Shown here piece by piece: positions 8,776 through 18,273 of a stretch of DNA of 64,000 bases; the stretch's first letter is position 1; each line of letters begins with the position of its first letter. Source of the stretch: Winogradskyella schleiferi (GTDB taxonomy: Bacteria > Bacteroidota > Bacteroidia > Flavobacteriales > Flavobacteriaceae); contig NZ_CP053351.1 in NCBI RefSeq assembly GCF_013394655.1, positions 2,076,501-2,140,500 of the forward strand. Reading direction: 5' to 3'. The notes beneath the pieces were generated by a model. The model worked only from the letters and a program-made list of their open reading frames with translations. It ran no database searches and was not told where the DNA came from. The position numbers and the translations under genes are program-made.

Positions 8776-10590
8776 ATGCCTCAAACTTTAGATTGGATTG
8801 ATTGGACGGTTTTGATTGCTACTTTAGCCACAATAGTTGGTTATGGCACCTGGAAAACCAGAGGTCGAAAAAATGCAGAAGATTACATAAAAGGCGGAAA
8901 CACCACACAATGGTGGACGATTGGGCTTTCTGTAATGGCAACCCAAGCCAGTGCAATCACATTCCTTTCTACAACAGGTCAAGCATTTTCCGATGGTATG
9001 GGATTTGTCCAATTTTATTTTGGACTTCCCATTGCCATGGTTATCATCTGCCTGGTATTTATTCCACTTTACCATAGGCTTAAGGTTTATACAGCTTACG
9101 AGTTTCTCGAAAACAGATTCGACCTCAAAACCCGAAGTTTAACGGCTATTCTCTTTTTAATCCAACGTGGTTTAGCTGCAGGAATTACCATTTTTGCACC
9201 TGCAATTATTCTATCCGTCGTTTTAGGCTGGAACATCGTGACCTTAAATATTATCATTGGTGTTTTAGTCATTATCTACACCGTTTCAGGAGGCACCAAA
9301 GCCGTTACAGTCACCCAAAAGCAACAAATGTTTGTGATTTTTGCAGGAATGGTGGCCGCTTTAGTAATCATAATCAACTTAATTCCTGAAGACGTTTCTT
9401 TTAAAGATGCTATTGATATTGCTGGAGCAACCGGCAAAATGCAAGTTTTGGATTTCTCTTTCGATTTGGAAAATAGATATACCGTTTGGACCGGTTTAAT
9501 AGGCGGAACGTTTTTAATGCTCTCCTATTTCGGCACAGACCAAAGCCAAGTACAACGTTACCTTTCTGGGAAATCTGTCAAGGAAATGCAAATGGGACTA
9601 ATGTTCAACGGGATGCTTAAAGTGCCCATGCAGTTCTTCATTTTATTGGTTGGTGTGATGGTCTTTGTGTTTTATCAGTTTAACCCTTCCCCTTTAAATT
9701 TTATAGATAAATCCACAGAGACGGTTTTAGCCTCTGATTATGGAGACGATTACAGAGCGCTTCAAGAACAACAAGCAGAACTGTTCGATTTAAAAAACAA
9801 AGTATCCTTACAATTAGCAAAATCGGAAAGCGATGACAATGCATCAAGAAAACGATTAGCGGCCTTAAATATATTAGAAAAATCTTATCGTTTACGCTCT
9901 AAATTTTTGATTAAAAAAGCTATTGATCCAGATTATGCAATGGCTTATGATAAACTTCAAGCCGAAGTTAATAATTTAGAATCCAATCCAGAAAGCGAAA
10001 CTTACAATGAGAAATTTGCCGAGCTAGATGCTTTATATAACGACGCTGCAAAAGATACCCAGACCAATGACAGGGATTATATGTTTATTCGATTTATATT
10101 AAACCATCTTCCTATAGGATTGATTGGTTTACTATTGGCCGTAATTTTATCTGCAGCCATGTCTTCGACGGCCTCAGAAATCAATGCTTTGGCTACCATA
10201 ACATCTATGGATTTATACGGTAGAAATCTTAATGAAGATAAAGGCGAGGACCACATGGTAAAGATGACGAAATGGTTCACCTTGGGCTGGGGAATCGTTG
10301 CTATAATTATTGCGTGTTTTGCAGATTTAGCAGAAAATTTAATCCAACTCGTTAATATTATAGGTTCTATTTTTTACGGCAATGTTTTGGGTATATTTTT
10401 ACTGGCTTTCTTCTTTAAACATATTAAAGGAAATGCCGTATTTACCGGAGCACTAATCACACAAGCTATTGTGGTTATTGGTTGGTGGTTAGAATGGATG
10501 CCTTATTTATGGTTGAATTTATTTGGGTGCATACTTGTTATCCTTATTGCTCATATACTGCAGCCCATATTACCTAAAAAAACAGTTTAA
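8776..10590 (+). CDS. Sodium:solute symporter (SSS family) with a polar insertion
   Basis: A 604-residue inner-membrane Na+-coupled transporter of the SSS/SLC5 family. Helices begin at about residue 10, and the conserved segments QASAITFLSTTGQAFSDG, YTVSGGTKAVTVTQKQQ and YFGTDQSQVQRYLS are present. The sodium-site-like AAMSSTASEINALATI occurs late in the protein. Typical members have about 480-550 residues. Here residues ~312-434 form an extra charged, probably coiled-coil segment between two helices. The substrate is unknown; the neighbouring PIG-L deacetylase and Gfo/Idh oxidoreductase suggest a sugar. The stop overlaps the next ATG by one base (TAATG). Confidence 0.93.
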   Translation: MPQTLDWIDWTVLIATLATIVGYGTWKTRGRKNAEDYIKGGNTTQWWTIGLSVMATQASAITFLSTTGQAFSDGMGFVQFYFGLPIAMVIICLVFIPLYHRLKVYTAYEFLENRFDLKTRSLTAILFLIQRGLAAGITIFAPAIILSVVLGWNIVTLNIIIGVLVIIYTVSGGTKAVTVTQKQQMFVIFAGMVAALVIIINLIPEDVSFKDAIDIAGATGKMQVLDFSFDLENRYTVWTGLIGGTFLMLSYFGTDQSQVQRYLSGKSVKEMQMGLMFNGMLKVPMQFFILLVGVMVFVFYQFNPSPLNFIDKSTETVLASDYGDDYRALQEQQAELFDLKNKVSLQLAKSESDDNASRKRLAALNILEKSYRLRSKFLIKKAIDPDYAMAYDKLQAEVNNLESNPESETYNEKFAELDALYNDAAKDTQTNDRDYMFIRFILNHLPIGLIGLLLAVILSAAMSSTASEINALATITSMDLYGRNLNEDKGEDHMVKMTKWFTLGWGIVAIIIACFADLAENLIQLVNIIGSIFYGNVLGIFLLAFFFKHIKGNAVFTGALITQAIVVIGWWLEWMPYLWLNLFGCILVILIAHILQPILPKKTV

Positions 10591-11567
10591 TGAAGTCAAA
10601 AATAATTAATTGGGGAATTATTGGAGCTGGTAAAATAGCTTCAAAATTTGCTAGCGATTTAAGCACAGTTTCTAATTGTAATTTATTTGGTATTGCTTCG
10701 AGAAGTCTAGAAAAAGCTCAAGATTTCGCCAATGAATTTCATGCAAATAACGCTTACGGAAGCTATGAAGCACTAGCATCAGATCCAAATATTGATGCCA
10801 TTTACATCGCAACACCACATAGTTTTCATAAAGCGCATACTATATTATGTCTAAACCATAAAAAAGCGGTATTGTGCGAAAAGCCATTCGCTATGAATTT
10901 GGATGAAGTGAATGAGATGATTGAAGTTTCCAAAGCAAACAACACACTCTTGATGGAAGCCTTATGGACGGCTTTTCTACCACATTTTGAATATGTGGAA
11001 AATCTATTCAATAAAAAACACTTTGGTAATATAATAAAACTTGAAGCCGATTTTGGGTTTCATCCTACTTATGATGAAAGCTCTAGACTTTTCGACAAAT
11101 CCGTTGGAGGTGGCAGCTTGTTGGATATAGGAATTTATCCTGTCTTTGCTGCACTTTCAACCTTAGGGAAACCAAATACTATAGACGCTAAAGCGAAATT
11201 TTTTGATTCTGGAGCCGATTCAGAATGTCACATGGTTTTTCAATATGAAAACACCAAAGCCATTTTAAACAGCACATTACGAGAAGAAACGAATACAGAA
11301 GCTATTTTTTATTGTGAAAACGGCATCATAAAAATCAATGGTCGTTTCCATGAACCTTCAACGGTTACCTTAATTGATGAAAACGGAAATACAGAAGTAA
11401 AGGATTTCGACTATAAAACTATTGGCTACAGTTATGAAATTGAACATTTTAATCAATTACTTAGAGATGGCAAAACTGAAAGTGATATTATGACTTTTGA
11501 AAGCAGCCGACAACTGATTAAAACTTTAGATGAAATCAGAAGCTTAATCGATTTAAACTATAAATAA
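10590..11567 (+). CDS. Gfo/Idh/MocA family oxidoreductase
   Basis: A 325-residue NAD(P)-dependent dehydrogenase, full length for the family. The Rossmann motif GIIGAGKIASKFA is at residues ~9-21, the signature CEKPFAMN is at about 96-103, and GGGSLLDIGIYP lies in the substrate domain. Members oxidise or reduce sugars and related polyols. Translation is coupled to the symporter through a one-base overlap, so it probably handles the imported compound. The operon ends at a strong terminator 2 bases after the stop. Confidence 0.92.
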   Translation: MKSKIINWGIIGAGKIASKFASDLSTVSNCNLFGIASRSLEKAQDFANEFHANNAYGSYEALASDPNIDAIYIATPHSFHKAHTILCLNHKKAVLCEKPFAMNLDEVNEMIEVSKANNTLLMEALWTAFLPHFEYVENLFNKKHFGNIIKLEADFGFHPTYDESSRLFDKSVGGGSLLDIGIYPVFAALSTLGKPNTIDAKAKFFDSGADSECHMVFQYENTKAILNSTLREETNTEAIFYCENGIIKINGRFHEPSTVTLIDENGNTEVKDFDYKTIGYSYEIEHFNQLLRDGKTESDIMTFESSRQLIKTLDEIRSLIDLNYK

Positions 11568-11569
11568 AA

Positions 11570-11597
11570 AAAACGCAACTCATCTGAGTTGCGTTTT
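11570..11597. terminator. Perfect 13-bp stem terminator
   Basis: AAAACGCAACTCA (11570-11582) and TGAGTTGCGTTTT (11585-11597) form a perfect 13-bp stem with a 2-base centre; A and T runs flank it on both sides. It lies between convergent genes (ending at 11567 and 11648) and can serve both. Confidence 0.9.
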
Positions 11598-11647
11598 CTG
11601 TATTGATTTCTAAGTTTTAGAATTGAAGCAATCTTTGTTCTAAATAA

Positions 11648-12493
11648 TTACTTCGCTCCCCATTCTTTTAAAGAGTCTTTGTTCATTTTTACATAATCAG
11701 CATTTCCTGCTTCCTCAGCTTTAGCAAGCGATTTTTTGGCAGTAGCAATGGCATTTTTAGTATCTCCCATTTTTGCATATAACAAAGACTGTTGTCTTAG
11801 TTGCCAAAATCTTGGTTCTTTTACCATAGACATGGCTTTGTCCATCCACTCTTTAGCTTTGTCCAAATCTTTATCAGCATTCATATAATATACAGCAGAA
11901 GCATAATAGTCATTCGCTGAAGGACCAGCCATTATTTTTTCAATAGCAGAAGTTACTGCTTTATCAGTCGGAACCTCAAATTTTACAGCAGCATAAGTGT
12001 TAGCCCACATCATACCTAAATGAGCGGAATCATTAGTTAAATCGTCAAAACTAATAGTCCATGTTTCAACATTTGCAGGAATTTCCATGACGTCAACAGT
12101 GGCTTTGGCAGCAACTTTAGAGTCATCCCAATTTTGTGGTGTTCCCCAATTTTCGGTATCCGAATAAAAATAAACATCCCAAGTTTTCTCTGAAGGTTTA
12201 ATAAATACAGCGTAAGAACCTGCTTTCAATTCGTTCCCTCCCACAGTAACTGGATTGCTGAACGTAATAATGGTATTTTTATTAGCTCCGGCTCTCCACA
12301 TTTTATCGTAGGGCACTAAATTTCCAAAAACTTCTCTACCTCGCATGCTTGGTCGAGAGTATTCTAGCGTTACATCCGTTAAACCTACAACTTGTTCAAT
12401 CTTCGCCGCAGGACTTGGCTGTGGTGTTTCAATTTGTGCATTTACCGAAAGCATCAACGTGAAGGCAAATGTAAATAGTACTAGTTTTTTCAT
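11648..12493 (-). CDS. DUF2911 secreted protein
   Basis: A 281-residue protein with a Sec signal peptide (MKKLVLFTFAFTLMLSVNAQ). The DUF2911 domain follows (ASRVE-like start at QVVGLTDVTLEYSRPSMRGREVFG, then WRAGANKNTIITFSNPV). The C-terminal ~90 residues look like a TPR-like helical pair (MNADKDLDKAKEWMDKAM). Widespread in Bacteroidota, function unknown, probably periplasmic. It is a single gene, convergent with the symporter operon. Confidence 0.9.
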   Translation of the reverse strand: MKKLVLFTFAFTLMLSVNAQIETPQPSPAAKIEQVVGLTDVTLEYSRPSMRGREVFGNLVPYDKMWRAGANKNTIITFSNPVTVGGNELKAGSYAVFIKPSEKTWDVYFYSDTENWGTPQNWDDSKVAAKATVDVMEIPANVETWTISFDDLTNDSAHLGMMWANTYAAVKFEVPTDKAVTSAIEKIMAGPSANDYYASAVYYMNADKDLDKAKEWMDKAMSMVKEPRFWQLRQQSLLYAKMGDTKNAIATAKKSLAKAEEAGNADYVKMNKDSLKEWGAK

Positions 12494-12709
12494 AATGATT
12501 AGTTTTTAAGTGTTTGTTTTTATTGGTTTAAAGTTAAGGCTAAAGCCAAACCATATATGTTAAGGAATACTTAAAATGATAACGAACCTCATATGTTTTA
12601 AAAATCAAAACAATTGTGAAACTTGAAAGCATTATTAGTCTTTACTTGTAGTGTTAAAACTAGTACAGCCAAACCAAAACAGCTATAACCAATAAATTCT
12701 TGTTAATTT

Positions 12710-12753
12710 TTGTTTAACTATTATTAATTTAGGTTAAACATTTCGTATCTTTC
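12710..12753 (+). promoter_or_regulatory. Inverted-repeat promoter of the TetR-led photoprotection operon
   Basis: TTGTTTAACT (12710-12719), 12 bases, then GGTTAAACATTT (12732-12743) and TATCTTTC (12746-12753) as the -7 box. GTTTAAC and GTTAAAC form an inverted repeat with a 14-base centre. The promoter at 21291-21334 has the same words with identical spacing, so the repeat is probably a regulator site over the promoter. The remaining 12494-12709 holds nothing else clear. Confidence 0.7.
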
Positions 12754-12777
12754 CATCATAATTAAAAATAATTAATA

Positions 12778-13434
12778 ATGGCTAAGAAAAAAGCAATCAA
12801 ACAATCCGATCTTATAGATTTTTATATGGATTATATTCTGACACATAACCATAAGCCAAAATCAGTATATGCATTTGCAAAAGACAACAATTTTGATGAG
12901 CAAAAATTCTATGAGTTTTATGGTACTTTCGAAGCTTTAGAGCAATCCATCTTCAAAATATTTTTCGATCATACCATAGCTGCTTTAGAAAAAAGTGAAG
13001 ACTATCATTCTTTTGATGCAAGAAATAAGATGTTGAGTTTTTATTATACATTTTTCGAGATTCTAACCGCAAACAGAAGTTATGTTGTCCACGTTCTGGA
13101 CTCTAACAGAAATAAAATGGAATCCTTAAAAGTATTAAAACACTTAAAGAAAAGTTTTACCAATTACGTTGGACAATTAGGAATAGAGACTATCGATTTG
13201 AAACAAGAGCAATTGGAAAAGTTCCAGAATCGCACCTTAAAAGAATCCGCTTGGCTCCAATTATTGGTCACTATGAAATTTTGGTTGGATGACACCTCTG
13301 CTTCTTTTGAAAAGACAGATATTTTTATCGAGAAATCTCTTAAATCAGGTTTTGATTTAATGGACACCACACCTATAAAAAGCATTATAGATTTTGGCAA
13401 ATTTTTGTACAAAGAAAAAATGCACTTTAACTAA
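12778..13434 (+). CDS. TetR/AcrR family transcriptional regulator
   Basis: A 218-residue protein with an N-terminal helix-turn-helix region (about residues 10-55, SVYAFAKDNNFDEQKFYEFYG) and a helical C-terminal ligand domain. It is the first gene after the inverted-repeat promoter and 27 bases before the AarF gene. It is therefore the natural candidate to bind that repeat and control both halves of the cluster. Similar flavobacterial clusters often have a light-responsive MerR/CarH-type regulator; none is present here. Its ligand is unknown. Confidence 0.85.
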   Translation: MAKKKAIKQSDLIDFYMDYILTHNHKPKSVYAFAKDNNFDEQKFYEFYGTFEALEQSIFKIFFDHTIAALEKSEDYHSFDARNKMLSFYYTFFEILTANRSYVVHVLDSNRNKMESLKVLKHLKKSFTNYVGQLGIETIDLKQEQLEKFQNRTLKESAWLQLLVTMKFWLDDTSASFEKTDIFIEKSLKSGFDLMDTTPIKSIIDFGKFLYKEKMHFN

Positions 13435-13461
13435 ACGATTACTGAAACCTGTATAACGGAT

Positions 13462-14772
13462 ATGAAAACCATAGATAGCATTCCAATTACTAAAATATCG
13501 CGAGCCACTAAATTAGTTTCGACTGGTGCAAAAGTTGGTGTCAATTACTTAAAGTATTATGGCGACAAAATGGTAAATTCTAAAGAAGATGCCAAAAATA
13601 GACTTAATGAAAATAATGCAGAGGATATTTATGATAGCTTAAAAAAACTTAAAGGAAGTGCCTTGAAAGTTGCACAAATGCTCAGTATGGAGAAGAGCAT
13701 TTTGCCACAGGCGTATGTTGAAAAATTTTCATTATCCCAATTTTCAGTGCCACCTTTATCACCACCTTTAGTTATAAAAACATTTAAAAAATATTTTGGG
13801 AAACATCCCGAAGAACTATTTGATACTTTCAACGCAACTTCAGTAAATGCTGCCAGTATTGGTCAAGTCCACTTGGCAGAGAAGGATGGGAAAAAATTTG
13901 CTGTGAAAATCCAATATCCTGGAGTTGCGGAAAGTATTGCTTCTGATTTGGCTTTAGTAAAACCAATTGCCATAAAAATGTTTAATATTAAAGGAAAAGA
14001 TTCTGATAAATATTTTAAGGAAGTTGAAAATAAACTCACAGAAGAAACCAATTATATATTGGAAATTGAGCAAAGCAAAACTGTGGCTGAAGCTTGTCAA
14101 CATATTCCGAATTTGAAATTTCCGACGTATTACGAGGAATACTCTTCAGAACGCATCATCACTATGGATTATATGAAAGGTGAACATCTTTCGGAATTTG
14201 TAGCCCATAATACCGACACAGATATATCGAACAAACTCGGTCAAGCGCTTTGGGATTTTTATATGTTTCAAATTCATAATTTGAGAAAAGTCCATGCGGA
14301 TCCACATCCTGGAAATTTCCTAGTTTCTGATTCTGGAGATTTAATTGCACTTGATTTTGGTTGTATGAAGACCATTCCCGAAGATTTTTATGTGCCTTAT
14401 TTTGAATTGGCCAATAAAGACTGTATCAATGATCCTAAGAAATTCTCAGAAAAAATGTATGAATTGGAAATCCTTAGAAAAGATGATTCCAAGGAAGAAA
14501 TTGAATTCTTTAGTGCTATGTTTCATGAACTGCTGAGTCTTTTTACAAAACCATTGCATTCTGAAGTATTTGATTTTTCAAATCCTGAATTTTTCAATCA
14601 AATTACAGAAATGGGCCAACGCTATTCTAAAAGCACCGAATTAAGAAACATGAACGGCAATCGAGGTTCACAACATTTTATTTATATTAACAGAACCTTC
14701 TTTGGATTGTATAATTTAATGTTCGATTTAAAAGCGCAAAACGTAAAAATCAATAATTTTATAAATCTATAG
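13462..14772 (+). CDS. AarF/ABC1/UbiB family kinase-like protein
   Basis: A 436-residue atypical kinase of the UbiB/ABC1/ADCK family, tied in other organisms to quinone (ubiquinone/menaquinone) homeostasis. Motifs: KGSALKVAQMLSME (the KxGQ region), NAASIGQVHLAE (Ala-rich nucleotide loop), FAVKIQYPG (Lys), VHADPHPGNFLV (catalytic loop) and ALDFGCMK (DFG). All key residues are present. It follows the TetR gene closely, and the next gene starts directly after its stop. The role in light or oxidative stress is inferred from the neighbourhood. Confidence 0.92.
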   Translation: MKTIDSIPITKISRATKLVSTGAKVGVNYLKYYGDKMVNSKEDAKNRLNENNAEDIYDSLKKLKGSALKVAQMLSMEKSILPQAYVEKFSLSQFSVPPLSPPLVIKTFKKYFGKHPEELFDTFNATSVNAASIGQVHLAEKDGKKFAVKIQYPGVAESIASDLALVKPIAIKMFNIKGKDSDKYFKEVENKLTEETNYILEIEQSKTVAEACQHIPNLKFPTYYEEYSSERIITMDYMKGEHLSEFVAHNTDTDISNKLGQALWDFYMFQIHNLRKVHADPHPGNFLVSDSGDLIALDFGCMKTIPEDFYVPYFELANKDCINDPKKFSEKMYELEILRKDDSKEEIEFFSAMFHELLSLFTKPLHSEVFDFSNPEFFNQITEMGQRYSKSTELRNMNGNRGSQHFIYINRTFFGLYNLMFDLKAQNVKINNFINL

Positions 14773-15411
14773 ATGGCAGAATTTAGCGGTGATGATTTAG
14801 ATCAGATGCACCATGTGTACAGAATCAACTTAATTAATAGCTGTTCTGGTTATAAATCTGCAAATTTAATAGGTACTAAAAGTAAAGATGATATTAGCAA
14901 TGTCGCTGTGTTTAGTTCGGTGACGCATTTGGGTTCCAATCCTGCATTATTGGGCTTTTTTCTAAGACCAACAACTGTAATGCGAAATACATATCATAAT
15001 ATTAAAGCAACAGGTGAATACACTATTAATCACATTCACAATGCTATTTTAGAGGACGCTCATCATACTTCCGCTAAATATGATGGTCACATTTCTGAAT
15101 TCGACGTTACAAAGCTGATAGAAGATTATAAAGATAGATTTTCTGCTCCATTTGTGAAACATTCACCGGTTCAGATAGCAATGCAATATGTTGAAGAATA
15201 TCCTATTGCTGCCAATAATACAATTTTAGTAATAGGGAAAATCGAAAAACTTTACATTGAAGATGCGCTAATGGAGAAAGATGGATTCTTGAACTTATCC
15301 AAAGGCAAAATAGCAACGATTAATGGACTCGATGGCTACGCTATACCAGCGTTAAAGGAACGTTTAGAGTACCAAAGACCAAAACCAGAATTTGTAAACA
15401 CCAATGACTAA
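14773..15411 (+). CDS. Flavin reductase-like FMN-binding protein
   Basis: A 212-residue protein of the flavin reductase (FMN-binding split barrel) family. The segments NLIGTKSKDDISNVAVFSSV, NPALLGFFLRPTTVMRNTYHNI and GEYTINHIH fit the family. It probably supplies reduced flavin or acts as an FMN protein. Its ATG directly follows the AarF stop and its own stop overlaps the next ATG by one base, so it is embedded in a translationally coupled operon with FAD-dependent photolyases. Confidence 0.88.
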   Translation: MAEFSGDDLDQMHHVYRINLINSCSGYKSANLIGTKSKDDISNVAVFSSVTHLGSNPALLGFFLRPTTVMRNTYHNIKATGEYTINHIHNAILEDAHHTSAKYDGHISEFDVTKLIEDYKDRFSAPFVKHSPVQIAMQYVEEYPIAANNTILVIGKIEKLYIEDALMEKDGFLNLSKGKIATINGLDGYAIPALKERLEYQRPKPEFVNTND

Positions 15412-16829
15412 TGCGAATTTTAATCACAGGAACAACAGGCTATATTGCCAGAAGATTAGCACTACAACTGCTCGAGGACGAGCATGAACTCATTTGCTGT
15501 GTACGTGATTTAAATCGTATTCCCGATGAAATAGAAGACAATCCGCTTTGTTCTTTTATAAAACTCGATTTTCTAGATCCTGAACCCGATAAAATTCCCG
15601 ACGACATTGATGCTGCGTATTACTTAATACATTCCATGTCCACGAATTCGGATGATTTCGAAGATTTAGAGCGACAATGCGCACAGAATTTTAAAAATCT
15701 TGTTAAGTCGACTAATTGTAAACAAGTGATTTACTTAAGTGGAATTGTAAACGATGAATCGCTTTCAAAACACTTAAAATCGAGATTACAGGTTGAAAAC
15801 ACATTGCAATCCGATAGCTATGCGTTAACCACTTTCAGAGCCGGAATTATCGTCGGTAGCGGAAGTGCTTCTTTTGAAATTATAAGGGATATTGTAGAAA
15901 AGTTGCCCTTTATGATCACACCAAAATGGTTGAATACTAAAACCCAACCGCTCGGTATTAGGGATGTCCTTAATTTTTTAGCTGGTGGACTGGGAAAACA
16001 AGAACTGCACAACAACGCTTACGATATTTATGGACCAGAAATATTGACTTACAAACAAATGCTATTGCAATTTGCAGAGGTAAGAGGCTTAAAACGATAT
16101 ATTGTTACACTACCCGTTTTAACTCCAAAACTATCCTCTTATTGGTTATATTTTGTGACATCAACATCCTTCCAATTGGCTTCTGCTTTAGTAGATAGCA
16201 TGAAAGTGGAAGTCATTGGTAAGCCAAGTGATATCAATAAAATTATTGGTATCCAACCCATGGATTACAAAACAGCAGTGAATTTAGCCTTTCAAAGAAT
16301 AGAACAGAACACAGTGGTATCGAGTTGGAAGGATGCAGTAAGCAGTGGACGGTTTAAAGATCAATTGTCGAAGCATGTTGAAATACCACAATACGGTTGT
16401 TTTAAAGACGTAAGACACCGAAAAGTAACTGATGAAACCTATACCCTAAATAAAATTTGGGCTATTGGTGGCAGAACGGGTTGGTATAGTTTTAACGGAC
16501 TATGGAAACTAAGAGGTTATATGGACAAACTCTTTGGAGGCGTTGGTTTACGACGTGGACGAACAAGTGACACCTATTTAGAGGCAGGCGATGCTTTAGA
16601 TTTTTGGCGGGTTTTATATGCCAATAAAGATGAAAAACGACTTTTACTTTTTGCAGAAATGCGTTTACCAGGCGAAGCGTGGTTAGAATTCAAAATTGTA
16701 AAAGGCCAACTCTACCAACGCGCTGTTTTTAGACCGAAAGGCGTTTGGGGACGATTGTATTGGTATTCCGTATTACCATTTCATGCGTTTGTTTTTAGCG
16801 GAATGATAAATGCTTTGGTCAATAAATGA
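15411..16829 (+). CDS. SDR family oxidoreductase with DUF2867 domain
   Basis: A 472-residue protein. An atypical SDR domain occupies residues ~1-290 (ILITGTTGYIARRLA at the N-terminus). A DUF2867 domain follows (about 300-472, GGRTGWYSFNGLWKLRGYMDKLFGG in family style). Proteins of this layout are regularly found beside photolyases in marine Bacteroidota. Catalytic activity is unproven. It overlaps both neighbours: one base upstream, 4 bases (ATGA) with the DUF2256 gene. Confidence 0.9.
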   Translation: MRILITGTTGYIARRLALQLLEDEHELICCVRDLNRIPDEIEDNPLCSFIKLDFLDPEPDKIPDDIDAAYYLIHSMSTNSDDFEDLERQCAQNFKNLVKSTNCKQVIYLSGIVNDESLSKHLKSRLQVENTLQSDSYALTTFRAGIIVGSGSASFEIIRDIVEKLPFMITPKWLNTKTQPLGIRDVLNFLAGGLGKQELHNNAYDIYGPEILTYKQMLLQFAEVRGLKRYIVTLPVLTPKLSSYWLYFVTSTSFQLASALVDSMKVEVIGKPSDINKIIGIQPMDYKTAVNLAFQRIEQNTVVSSWKDAVSSGRFKDQLSKHVEIPQYGCFKDVRHRKVTDETYTLNKIWAIGGRTGWYSFNGLWKLRGYMDKLFGGVGLRRGRTSDTYLEAGDALDFWRVLYANKDEKRLLLFAEMRLPGEAWLEFKIVKGQLYQRAVFRPKGVWGRLYWYSVLPFHAFVFSGMINALVNK

Positions 16830-16975
16830 AAGCAGTTAAAAAATCGAATCTTCCAACGAAAATTTGTCCAGTTTGTAGTAGATCTTTTATATGGCGGAAG
16901 AAATGGAAAAAAGATTGGGACAAGGTAAAATATTGTAGTGAAAAATGCAGGAGACAAAAGACAACATCAATTTAG
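16826..16975 (+). CDS. DUF2256 small zinc-ribbon-like protein
   Basis: A 49-residue protein, complete for the family. Motifs: LPTKICPVCSRSF (CPxC), WRKKWKKDWDKVKYC and CSEKCRR. The four Cys probably bind zinc. DUF2256 genes are often next to or fused with cryptochrome genes. The ATG overlaps the stop of the SDR gene, and its last 31 bases overlap the DASH cryptochrome in another frame, so translation of all three is tightly coupled. Confidence 0.88.
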   Translation: MKAVKKSNLPTKICPVCSRSFIWRKKWKKDWDKVKYCSEKCRRQKTTSI

Positions 16976-18252
16976 TATGGTTTAGAAATGATTTAAGAAC
17001 CATTGATAATGAGGTTTTATTTGAAGCTCAAAAAAATTGTGACCAACTTATTGCTGTTTACTGTTTCGATCCACGTCAATTCACTTTCGATAGGTTCGGA
17101 TTTAAAAAAACCGAAAAATATAGAGCGCAATTTTTAATCGAAACCGTTACAAACTTAAAATTTCAGCTTAGGAATTTAAATATTGATTTACTGATTTATC
17201 ATGATTTTCCAGAAGCTAAAATTTCAGAAATTTGTGAGCACTTTGAAATAAATTCTATATATTTTCAAAGGGAATGGACACAGGAGGAAGTCAATGTAGA
17301 GAACCATCTAAAATCAAAACTCGACAACGTTGAGTTTCATTCCTATTACAATCAATTTTTATATCATCCTGAGGATATCAATTTTGAGATTGCCAAAACA
17401 CCACAAGTTTTTACTGTTTTTAGAAAGAAACTTGAAAAGCATATAGACATTCGAAAAGAATTAAAAATTAACAAATGTGCTGAGGAAAATCGAATTGAGA
17501 ATACCACTGAAATTCCAACATTAAAAGATTTGGGGTTTGAACATTTTGAAACCCATCCAAACACTGCATTTCCCTTTAAAGGAGGCGAATCCGAAGCTTT
17601 AAATCGCCTAAATGATTACTTTTTTAGCACTAAGAAATTAGGATTTTATAAAAAAACAAGAAATGGATTAGTTGGATCTGACTACAGCTCAAAATTTTCA
17701 GCATGGTTAGCAAATGGCTCCATTTCTGCTAGAACCATTTATTGGAAAGTAAAACAATTTGAAGCTGAGCACTATAAAAACCAATCCACATATTGGTTAA
17801 TTTTCGAACTTATTTGGCGTGACTATTTTAAATATGTGTCATTAAAATATGGCAATCAAATCTTTAAGATTGACGGCATTCTGAATAAAAATTACAATTG
17901 GAGTACCGATAAAGTTCAGGTTGAAAAATGGATCCAAGGAAAAACAAATTCCGACTTTGTAAATGCCAATATGTTAGAAATTAAAAAAACCGGTTGGATG
18001 AGCAATAGAGGTCGCCAAAACGTAGCGTCCTATTTTGCCAAAGAATTACAACTGGATTGGCGCATTGGTGCAGCCTATTTTGAATCCTTGTTAATTGACT
18101 ATGATGTTCACAGTAATTATGGAAATTGGCTGTATGTAGCAGGAGTTGGTAACGATCCCAGAGATCGCAAATTTAATGTGGAATTGCAGGCTGCCCGTTA
18201 TGACGAAAACGGAAAGTTCAGAAAACTATGGTTGCAACCCACTTTATTCTAA
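16945..18252 (+). CDS. DASH-family cryptochrome
   Basis: A 435-residue flavoprotein. An N-terminal Rossmann domain for the antenna cofactor (NLVWFRNDLRTIDNEVLFEA) is followed by an FAD-binding helical domain. DASH signatures: WRDYFKYVSLKYG, TGWMSNRGRQNVASYFAKEL, DWRIGAAYFESLLIDYDVHSNYGNW and the C-terminal GVGNDPRDRKFN. DASH proteins repair CPD lesions in single-stranded DNA and may act as photoreceptors. MTHF is the usual antenna, which fits the folE gene in the same cluster. It starts inside the DUF2256 gene. Confidence 0.95.
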   Translation: MQETKDNINLVWFRNDLRTIDNEVLFEAQKNCDQLIAVYCFDPRQFTFDRFGFKKTEKYRAQFLIETVTNLKFQLRNLNIDLLIYHDFPEAKISEICEHFEINSIYFQREWTQEEVNVENHLKSKLDNVEFHSYYNQFLYHPEDINFEIAKTPQVFTVFRKKLEKHIDIRKELKINKCAEENRIENTTEIPTLKDLGFEHFETHPNTAFPFKGGESEALNRLNDYFFSTKKLGFYKKTRNGLVGSDYSSKFSAWLANGSISARTIYWKVKQFEAEHYKNQSTYWLIFELIWRDYFKYVSLKYGNQIFKIDGILNKNYNWSTDKVQVEKWIQGKTNSDFVNANMLEIKKTGWMSNRGRQNVASYFAKELQLDWRIGAAYFESLLIDYDVHSNYGNWLYVAGVGNDPRDRKFNVELQAARYDENGKFRKLWLQPTLF

Positions 18253-18273
18253 TCGCTAAAACTATTAAAGAAA

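Noticed and set aside
8802..9142. Extra open frames within the symporter gene on both strands
   Set aside because: They are shadows of the strongly conserved transporter frame and show no family features.
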